The notes under the pieces are model-generated. The model made no database searches, was not told the origin of the DNA, and saw nothing but the letters and a program-made list of their open reading frames with translations. A DNA stretch of 12,246 bases from Euperipatoides rowelli (Eukaryota; Onychophora; Udeonychophora; Euonychophora; Peripatopsidae), in the NCBI GenBank assembly GCA_003024985.2, contig PXIH01S0010245.1, one strand, 5' to 3'. Of this stretch, positions 6,513-12,246 are shown piece by piece. Position 1 is the stretch's first letter. Each line of letters opens with the position of its first letter. The position numbers and the translations under genes are program-made.

Positions 6513-6677
6513 TCCCCTCTAACTTCCTTATCTATTTGCAGTGCCTGTTCATTAGTTTACACCATGGTGGAAATATAAAAGGGGTAATTTTTATTTGTAA
6601 TATTTATACGGGGAAATGAAGTTCTTGTTATTTATACCTTCAGTAAATAAATATGAATATCTGCTAAACAAACAACT

Positions 6678-6694
6678 TGTGTGTGTGTGTGTGT
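6678..6694 (+). repeat. (TG)n dinucleotide microsatellite
   Basis: Seventeen bases of uninterrupted TG repeat. Confidence 0.95.
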
Positions 6695-6699
6695 AGATA

Positions 6700-7585
6700 C
6701 TAAGTTTTTGTAATGGCATATCGTACTAATCTTTATTTTTCAGATGGCCTCCTATACAATCACGAGTCAGGGATGGTACCTGTACCTTCTATCGGGTCAG
6801 GGATAATACAGGATTAGTCCCCCTTTCTCCTCTAAGTCCTTTGTCGGCAAGATCAGGCTGGTATTTAGGTAGGAATTTTATCTAGTTCTCCCTAATTTTA
6901 CTAGGTCTTACCTGTTCATTTATCCCTCCGTGAGTTTCCATCTAGAAACTGGTACGACTTAGTCCCTTTTCAGTGAACATTATACCTCTAGGGTAAATCC
7001 ACTTACCTAAGTTTACATATGGATATGTTAATATTAGTAATGTATAATTGTGATATTCAGTATGTAAATGTGAGGGCTAATATTAGAGGCCTAAAGTCCA
7101 CTCGGTGATTTTTCCCGGAACATATTCTTCAGATCTGTGGAACTTGCTATATGGGCTCTTGCGTGCTTTATGTGCGAAGTCACCCATGTAGAGGTTTTTG
7201 TAGATAAGAATATTTCCAGGTAGCTAACTTCCACAATTCATGCGTCCGGGTATATAGCCTACCATCAATCGAACTGATGGTGGGCCTACCCACTAATGGT
7301 ATGAGTTTGGAAGTAGGGCTTCTCCCACCTCGGTAGGTGTGCACATCTGATATAGTCATGTATTCTCCCATTCTGGTGCTGTACGTGTTGGTTTCGGAGC
7401 TAAATGACTATATAGGTGAAGGAGCCTGCCAAGCCGGGGTACTAAATTAGCTTATCTAGTGTAAATAACCTTCCTCATGATAGAATAGAGCCTAAAAGGG
7501 GGGGTAAATGGCACTCTATGAGGAAAGTTATGGACAGCCCAATGAAGCCTTACCTCCATAGGTATTTGACATGAAGGATAAAATT
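6700..7585 (+). other. Candidate 5' LTR and flank of the gypsy-type element
   Basis: By position this should contain the 5' LTR: it directly precedes the primer-binding-site candidate at 7586 and the gag start 283 bases later. It is less A+T-rich than the surrounding sequence and has TATA-like words (TATATAG at 7246 and CTATATAGG at 7408), hairpins at 7258-7293 and a dyad TTCCTCAT/ATGAGGAA at 7471/7518. The LTR start cannot be set, because the matching 3' LTR lies outside the window. The minus-strand open frame 7180-7371 shows no family motif. Confidence 0.4.
7258..7293 (+). repeat. Overlapping alternative hairpins
   Basis: CCTACCATCA (7258-7267) pairs with TGATGGTGGG (7275-7284), with one G-T wobble and a 7-base loop. 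A second stem GTGGG (7280-7284) with CCCAC (7289-7293) uses the same G run, so the two cannot form together. Confidence 0.55.
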
Positions 7586-7603
7586 TGGTGCCATGACCAG
7601 GCT
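7586..7603 (+). promoter_or_regulatory. Candidate tRNA primer-binding site
   Basis: TGGTGCCATGACCAGG begins with TGG, complementary to the CCA end of tRNAs, and lies between the putative LTR and gag, where LTR retroelements place the primer-binding site for minus-strand DNA synthesis. The tRNA was not identified. No clear CA dinucleotide LTR end sits directly before it. Confidence 0.5.
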
Positions 7604-7868
7604 GATTTTCGAGGCAAATGAGGCTTTTGTCAACCCAAAAAAATTAGATTTATATTTTATTTAAAACCTTAGTATAATTTAATCTTTTTTTGCATTCCGA
7701 AGTGGCGTTTGTGAAATAATTTTGAACACTTCTTAAAACTTTCAGGTGCCGTGTTTATTTTTTTAGTCCCGCAGAAATCAATATGCTCATTTTTGTATGA
7801 ACATTTCACAAACACACACAATCAAGAAAACTTTAATCTTTATTGTTCTATAATTTATGTAAGCAATT

Positions 7869-8726
7869 ATGACCACTGAAGCTGATAGTGAAATAGAATT
7901 TAGGTTTCAAGATGATCAACCAGATATAAGGCAACTCCTAGAGAGACAGATGCAGTCCAAACGAAGTAAACGTTCTCCTTCAGATTTAACTGATGAGTTA
8001 ATAAGGAGGGGCAATATTATTACAAGGCTTAGAGAGGACTTAGCAGGTCGAGATGAGGCTATACATAATCTTAGAGCTCTAGAATTTTTAAGAGCTGAGG
8101 TAGTCGAGGCAGCATTGATCAGGCAGTCGAACCCCCTCGTTGCACAAATTGACACTGTGTATGCCACACCACCAAAACAGTTAGCGACAAATAATGATAG
8201 CTTAAACTTATTTCCACAGTATAGTTCCCAAAATCTAGCACTCCCACAACAAAATTAACAAACACAAACTTCAAGTAGACCCCCCCCCCCTTTAGTAAAT
8301 AATCATGTTTGCCTCAACAATTGTGGCCATAACACTGTCTTCTCTAATGTAATATGGCATATGCCTGAAGGATGGCTCGTCCAAGATGGATACATTTCCA
8401 CGGCGCTCATGCCATTTCAGATATTAGAAGGCGATGTGTTTGGTATTGATCGTTATATCACCGAATATTGTGCTCTACACGCCCAGTATAAATGGCCCGA
8501 AGCTAAAGCTAGTTCTATGCTTGAGAAGAGAATAACTGGGAAAGCTAAAGCAATGTATGCAACAGGTTTAGGTAGCCAAAATTTCTTAACCCTAGAAGAA
8601 AGGCTCCAAGATTTACAAAAACTATTTTCATTACTATTAGTCAAGGAACAGGCTCGCGAACTATTTAATGCCTGTAGACAAGGACATGAGGAAAGCTCTG
8701 TAAGCTATAGGCTGACTTCGCATTAG
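7869..8726 (+). pseudogene. gag: gag, N-terminal and capsid region
   Basis: One frame from ATG 7869 runs about 285 codons with a single internal TAA (8256-8258); no other stop occurs before 8724. The first 110 residues are charged and helix-rich, e.g. ELIRRGNIITRLREDLAGRD, which could be a coiled coil. After a Pro-rich spacer comes a retrotransposon-gag capsid signature: FQILEGDVFGIDRYITEY, KWPEAKASSMLEKRITGKAK, then L-x-D-L-Q-K-L-F and EESSVSYRL. This matches the usual 'F-x-G ... W ... L-x-G-x-A ... F ... Q-x-x-E-S-V' layout of capsids that package the RNA. The frame is lost at about 8712, where reading moves to 8716-8976. The stop at 8256 sits in a CAA-rich run, so a CAA to TAA change is the likely cause. 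The apparent second ORF start at 8361 is an internal Met. Confidence 0.88.
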
Positions 8727-8976
8727 CCAAACCTTTACATCCCCCTGTCCAGGCACTCCATTAAGCGAATATTATAAGATACTAAACCCATACAGAGGAG
8801 GCTTATTACCTAACCTAGCTGTAGAATTTATTAGGAAAGGGAATATGACATTAAAGAAAAGTACTAATTATATCGAGGAAGTTGAATTAAAGTTTAAATT
8901 ACTCGAAGAAAAGACCAAAACTATTAGTAGCATAACCGTAAACCAAGTAGTGAGTCTAATTTCAGGAAACAGCTAG
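8716..8976 (+). pseudogene. gag: gag, capsid C-terminal part in a shifted frame
   Basis: An 86-codon open stretch in the next frame reads RISQTFTSPCPGTPLSEYYK then GGLLPNLAVEFIRKGNMTLK and a Lys/Glu-rich helix, ending at TAG 8974-8976. It has no ATG at its start. It continues the capsid C-terminal half of the 7869 frame; from about 8952 the reading passes back into the original frame (EQLKLAITELP). Confidence 0.75.
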
Positions 8977-9158
8977 AACAACTAAAATTGGCCATCACGG
9001 AGTTGCCCTAACAAAATAGGAAAAGGTTAGAGAGAGAAAGGAATAGGAGGTAAATTATATGTAATTTTTGTAAAGGCACAGGCCACATTGAGCGATATTG
9101 CTTAAAGAAGCAGAGGCAAGGGACTAGTTCTTTAAACATCAGTGTCCAACACTCATAG
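8952..9158 (+). pseudogene. gag: gag, nucleocapsid with CCHC zinc knuckle
   Basis: In the same frame as the gag start, CNFCKGTGHIERYC is encoded at 9060-9101: Cys-x2-Cys-x4-His-x4-Cys, the nucleocapsid knuckle that binds element RNA. A basic run (RKRLERERNRR) precedes it, typical of nucleocapsids. Two TAA stops (9009-9011 and 9051-9053) interrupt it. No ATG leads this piece. Confidence 0.88.
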
Positions 9159-9188
9159 GATTCTTGAGTGTAGGGGCCTAAAATCTAG

Positions 9189-9557
9189 TCATTCAGAGAC
9201 GCGGGGACAAATACCCATAATGAACAAAACGAAAATGAGTCAGAATGGAAAATAGCAAACAAAAAGAAAACTAATAAAGCTAAACTAACAAATTTAGGCC
9301 CTAGCTTAGAAAAGATTGAAGAAAAACATGCAAAATCTACCCAATTCAGCATTATACCCCCTGCTTTCATTACCTTCAACTTATGGAAAATCCTGAGCCA
9401 GGAAAATCCAGTAGAGAAATGTAAAAATGATAACCCCGAGAGAAATTGTAATAATATCACAATCACAAAAATCGGTAAGCGAGCCACTCGTCAAAAAAAG
9501 AAGGTAGAGGGCGTGCTTGCAAAGCCTAACCAAAAAAACCGAATCCTAAAGAAATAA
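9189..9557 (+). pseudogene. gag-pol linker region, Lys/Asn-rich
   Basis: About 122 codons open in the gag frame with no ATG, from after a TAG (9186-9188) to a TAA (9555-9557). The product is rich in Lys and Asn (e.g. KIANKKKTNKAKLTNLG, KRATRQKKK), with no motif I recognise. It lies between the zinc knuckle and protease and, being in the gag frame, suggests gag and pol were once a single frame here. The minus-strand open frame 9185-9487 is its shadow. Confidence 0.6.
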
Positions 9558-9600
9558 AAAGGAGCCTACTCATATAATAAAATTCTCTGACATTTATGAT

Positions 9601-9960
9601 GAGAAACCAGTAATAGTATTGATACTTGGCAAACAAAAAAATCTATGCACTTCTTGATACTGGTGCTGAAAACTGCCTTATCGATGAAAGTTGTATCAAG
9701 CCCAATCAAATAAAAGCCAAAATAAAAAATGGCGGTTTCAATAAAATCACCAATATCAGAAAAAACACTGACCGGTTTCAAAACAGTAATAAATATCCGT
9801 TTAGCAAATAAAAACATTACAACTAGTATGTGTAGTGAAAATTCAGCAGAGAACAGCTTTTCAAATGATTTTAGGGTTCGATTGGTGCGTACTACATGCT
9901 ATAATAGACTGTGAGCAACATACAGTAGAATTACAGCTCGATAAAGGTAACATGCGATAA
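9601..9960 (+). pseudogene. pol: pol, aspartic protease
   Basis: Four frame pieces. EKPVIVLIL (from 9601) leads into KKIYALLDTGAENCLID, with the catalytic DTGA encoded at 9656-9667. A middle piece (from 9729) includes TLTGFKTVINIRLANK. The last piece reads QMILGFDWCVLHAIID, with the ILG-x-DW block at 9868-9885 that ends retroelement proteases. The enzyme acts as a dimer and cleaves Gag-Pol; each monomer gives one DTG Asp. The DTGA and ILGFDW blocks are about 70 codons apart, normal for the family. The reading continues past TAA 9958 into the protease-polymerase linker. Confidence 0.88.
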
Positions 9961-10238
9961 GGTAACCAACCAATCATATGACACGAATTTAGCTGTGAAT
10001 CTATCATCACTGCCAACAAACAAGATGGTAATCAATTAAATGAATTATATGGGTTATTCAAAACAAAAGAATTAGGCTTAAGTGACACATATAGAGATGC
10101 GTTAGAAGAGATAATTAACAAACACAAAAATATTCTCAAAGACGTCGTTAACATGACAGGGCAAACATACCACCCTATGAACCCAAATTTAAAAACGATA
10201 CACCGATCTACCAACATCATATCCCCCATAGCCTATTA
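9961..10238 (+). pseudogene. pol: pol, protease-polymerase linker
   Basis: Same frame as the protease end. After a TGA near 9979 it reads LNELYGLFKTKELGLSD and YRDALEEIINKHKNILKD, resembling the 'L-x-x-x-L-x-x-F-x-D-V/I' helix that precedes Ty3/gypsy reverse transcriptases. The last part (after about 10173) is out of frame with the polymerase. The minus-strand frame 10032-10229 is a shadow. Confidence 0.65.
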
Positions 10239-11014
10239 GAACCATTAAGATTTCAATTAGACAAACTAGAAAAAGCTAATATTATCAAAAAAATACACAG
10301 CACCTACAACTCACCTGTCTTAATATTACCAAAGACTCACAAGAAGTCAGAATATGCTTAGATCTTCGCAAAATTAATAAACAAATAGTAAACTAACAGT
10401 ATCTGATCGTGCATATTGAAGATATACTAGAAAACCTAGGCGACACACGTATATTTAGCAGCCTTGACCCAAACAATGGCTACTTTAATGTAAAATTAAA
10501 TAGAAGCCCAAAAAAAGTTTGCCTTTAGTGTACCATTCGCAAAATACACATTCAACCGCCTTTGTCAAGGTTACTTAACATCAGCAGCCATCTTTCAAAA
10601 GATAAGGCAGAATGCCTATACGACATAATTTTAAAAGAACATGTTTTCGTATATTTAGATGACATAATCATATTCTCCCCTAACATAGAGGAACATTTAA
10701 AAACCCTCGAAGTCCTCTCAGCTCTAGAAAGAGTGAACCTAGCTGTCAAACCCTCAAAATGTTATATATTTAGAGAATCAATAAAATATTTAGGACATAT
10801 GGTTGATAAAAACAGTTGCCGACCAGTTTCAAATAGCATAGCTGCTATAGAAAAATTAGCAAGGCCTACAGCAGTAAAAGGCGTGAGAAGTTTCCTAGGA
10901 AGCCTAAATTGTTATCGTAAATTTATAACTAACTTCGCAGAAATAGCTGCTCCACTATACGATCTTCTTAAGAAAAGAAATACAAAATCTCCTGGAATAA
11001 TGATGCACAAGTAG
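10173..11014 (+). pseudogene. pol: pol, reverse transcriptase
   Basis: Pieces in order: TPIYQHHIPHSLLEPL and KANIIKKIHSTYNSPVLILP (frame to TAG 10359); then VRICLDLRKINKQIVN and TRIFSSLDPNNGYFNV, where the motif-A Asp is codon 10466-10468 (frame to TAG 10526); then FAFSVPFAKYTFNRLCQGYL (motif B region); then HVFVYLDDIIIFSPNIEEHL, with YLDD at 10652-10663, followed by IKYLGHMVDKN and SFLGSLNCYRKFITNFAEIA. These are Ty3/gypsy reverse transcriptase blocks, and all three catalytic Asp are kept. The last piece (10562-11014) has no Met start: the first codon is TTG. Four frame changes and an internal TAA (near 10394) make it inactive. Confidence 0.92.
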
Positions 11015-11614
11015 CCTCCCAAACTTTGAAGCAAAAATTAATCACAGCCCCACTCGAGCCTCCCCTAGGTTTGGCAAAGCTTTTATTATAAAGACTGACG
11101 CCTCTCTCACATCACTTGTTTCTGTATTAGAGCAGGCCAACGAAAGCAGAGACTTCCAACCCATAGCATACAATAGTCATATGCTAAACAAAGCCGAGCA
11201 AAACTACACGGTACTAGAACGAGAAACACTTGCATTTGTGTTCCCCCTTGATCAATTCAAACTATGACCTATGGAAATAAAATAATACTCCTAACAGATC
11301 ATTAACCATCGACTTATTTAATTGAACACACAAATTCTAGAGTGGCAAGATGGATGATCAATATTCAACAAAATATCCATTTCGAACACATTCCAGGTAG
11401 GCTGAAAAGTTTCGCAGACATGCTCTCGCGAAATCATGAACCTGAGATCACCACATGCTCACTAGAAACTGACAGGAAACCAATAACAATTGAGCTTATG
11501 CAGCAAGAACAACAAAAAGACCAATACTGCAATGATTTAATAAATAAAATAAAAGGAAAACTAGATGATAATTTTATTTTAGACGAAAACCAAATATTAC
11601 TTAAATACAATTAG
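10993..11614 (+). pseudogene. pol: pol, RNase H
   Basis: After the polymerase the sequence reads WNNDAQVASQTLKQKLITAP (10993 on), then KTDASLTSLVSVLEQ (Asp codon 11097-11099), QNYTVLERETLAFV (Glu codon 11217-11219) and, in a third frame, KIILLTDH with the last Asp at 11297-11299, followed at once by TAA (11303). These are the D-E-D residues of the Ty3/gypsy RNase H that removes the RNA strand. The stretch 11306-11614 reads NIHFEHIPGRLKSFADMLSR, the C-terminal end of the domain with the expected 'H-I-P-G-x-x-N-x-x-A-D-x-L-S-R' block. It then runs on toward integrase. Confidence 0.9.
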
Positions 11615-12080
11615 GGAAGTCTAACTTTACAGCATACAAAATATTAGTCCCTGCATCCCTCACACAAGATGTCATGTACTTCTACCATGACAGTATCGTA
11701 GGAGGACACTTCTCACTAGATAAAACTTTATATAGGATAAAAAATTTTTACCTGGCAAACAATGTTTACTGACATAAGAAATTACATAAATAGTTGCGAG
11801 AAATGTTAACAAAGGAATAGAGGTAGAGTAAAAGCCCCTATACAAGCTGTCGAACCTCACCCCACTTGCATGTTAAAACTCAGCATCGATGTTTTAGGTC
11901 CATTCTCAACCACACAGAGAAGAAACAAATATATATATAATCACATATACTGATCACTTCTCACGAATGAACTTTGTCAGCCCACTGCCAAGCCAAGAAG
12001 CCCACATTATCGCTAAAGATTACATGGAAACAATATATACGCACAGACGGCTCAAAATGTATACTATCAGACCAAGGGCC
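11611..12080 (+). pseudogene. pol: pol, integrase N-terminal and core, truncated
   Basis: Zinc-binding region: YFYHDSIVGGHFSLDKTLYR (His-x6-His) in one frame, then, after a shift at about 11762, INSCEKC (Cys-x2-Cys), forming the HHCC domain. The core follows: LSIDVLGPFSTTQRRNKYIY with the first catalytic Asp at 11888-11890, YTDHFSRMNFVSPLPSQEAH (frame change near 11940), and GSKCILSDQGP with the second catalytic Asp at 12070-12072 (another change near 12045). The third residue, a Glu about 35 residues further, is missing, because the sequence stops resembling integrase at about 12080. Stops at 11770, 11807 and 11951 add to the damage. Confidence 0.9.
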
Positions 12081-12084
12081 ATAA

Positions 12085-12246
12085 CAAGGGCGGATCCAGG
12101 GGGGGGGGTAATCAGGGTAATTACCCCCCCCCCCAAGAATAAAAAATAATTAAATAATTAAAATATGTATGGAGTACTAAATACACATATTAAATTTAAG
12201 TTTAAATAAAATTGATTAGAATGCATTTTTAGACGTATGTAAACTT
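12085..12246. mobile_element. Edge of another insertion, DNA-transposon-like end
   Basis: Integrase similarity ends at about 12080, and unrelated sequence starts with CAAGGGCGGATCCAGG and a run of G. From general knowledge, GGGCGGATCCAGGGGG-type ends are common on animal hAT-like and non-autonomous DNA transposons; this is a resemblance recalled and not checked. The rest is AT-rich with no ORF motif. The other end lies outside the window, so neither the terminal inverted repeat nor a target-site duplication can be confirmed. Confidence 0.45.
12099..12133 (+). repeat. 14-bp G-run/C-run hairpin
   Basis: GGGGGGGGGGTAAT (12099-12112) and ATTACCCCCCCCCC (12120-12133) are perfect reverse complements around a 7-base loop. 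The stem sits just inside the new insertion edge. Confidence 0.85.

Larger units (their letters stand above)
5333..6676. other. Unclassified spacer
   Basis: No element or gene is firmly recognised. It contains a 10-base C run near 5730-5739, A-rich DNA at 5814-5832 and a 13-base direct repeat (5833, 5873). A weak minus-strand reading frame over 6068-6512 is listed separately. A second short minus-strand frame (about 5460-5316) contains FQGPCYQPSESSPNLDQ, but has no recognisable family. This could be the 5' part of the LINE, host intron or intergenic DNA. Confidence 0.4.
7586..12080 (+). mobile_element. Ty3/gypsy-order LTR retrotransposon, decayed and truncated
   Basis: The plus strand carries gag capsid and CCHC knuckle, protease, reverse transcriptase, RNase H and integrase in that order. 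Integrase after RNase H defines the Ty3/gypsy arrangement and excludes Copia, where integrase comes before the polymerase. About seventeen frame changes and at least eight stops scatter the protein over all three frames, so no enzyme can be made whole. No envelope gene is visible, but the element is cut inside integrase at about 12080 by other DNA, and whatever followed is outside the window. Its 5' LTR probably lies in 6700-7585. Confidence 0.92.

Noticed and set aside
7180-7371. 63-codon minus-strand open frame
   Set aside because: No recognised motif, and it lies in the probable LTR/leader of the gypsy element.
9185-9487. Hydrophobic minus-strand frame that looks like membrane helices
   Set aside because: It is the antisense of a Lys/Asn-rich gag-pol linker; AAA/AAT codons read backwards give Phe, Leu and Ile.
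7586-12080. Possible envelope gene or endogenous virus with env
   Set aside because: The sequence breaks off within integrase; no surface or transmembrane glycoprotein features are present in the window.
11967-12149. Short ORF crossing the end of integrase as a separate gene
   Set aside because: Its first part is the integrase core, and its tail is read out of frame and into the new insertion.
1-12246. CRISPR array, bacterial operons or phage genes
   Set aside because: No regularly spaced repeats, ribosome-binding sites or prokaryotic gene clusters; all recognisable elements are eukaryotic transposons.

Overview
The window looks like a repeat-dense, AT-rich stretch of a eukaryotic genome, most likely an invertebrate animal. 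It holds tRNA-derived SINEs, a LINE with an AP-endonuclease and reverse transcriptase, a Ty3/gypsy-type LTR element, homopolymer A/T tracts and a TG microsatellite. I see no bacterial operon structure, no convincing host gene and no CRISPR. The species cannot be named from the sequence, and one undetermined base (N, position 651) is present.

Left part (1-1325). Positions 1-520 hold nothing I recognise. A tRNA-derived SINE (SINE-A, about 525-830) ends in a poly-A tail. Abutting that tail is a second, different SINE (SINE-B copy 1, about 831-1196) in the same orientation. A run of A-rich spacers follows.

Middle (about 1326-5332, minus strand). This is a decayed non-LTR retrotransposon (LINE) with an L1/Tx1-like domain order: possible ORF1 remnant, AP-type endonuclease, linker, reverse transcriptase with a YIDD motif, thumb, and a C-terminal Cys/His region. 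Frameshifts and stops break it in many places. A second SINE-B copy (2579-2920) sits inside the reverse transcriptase, flanked by a 16-bp target-site duplication (15 of 16 identical). It landed after the LINE and in the opposite orientation to copy 1.

Central spacer (about 5340-7585). Mostly unclassified DNA with a poly-C tract, short direct repeats, a (TG)n microsatellite and one weak minus-strand reading frame whose internal stops are all TGA. The right end probably contains the 5' LTR and leader of the next element, with a candidate primer-binding site at 7586.

Right part (7586-12080, plus strand). A Ty3/gypsy-order LTR retrotransposon: gag with capsid and a CCHC zinc knuckle, then aspartic protease, reverse transcriptase, RNase H and integrase. 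Every domain is recognisable, but the reading frame changes about seventeen times and has several stops, so it is a pseudogene. It breaks off inside the integrase core at about 12080. There a different sequence begins, with a GGGCGGATCCAGG-type end and a 14-bp G/C-run hairpin, probably the edge of a DNA transposon. The element's C-terminal integrase and 3' LTR are not in the window.

The parts do not act as one system. They are a layered record of independent insertions: the LINE is older than SINE-B copy 2, SINE-A older than SINE-B copy 1, and the gypsy element older than the terminal DNA-transposon-like insertion. The most novel material is the SINE-B family with its conserved internal hairpin.
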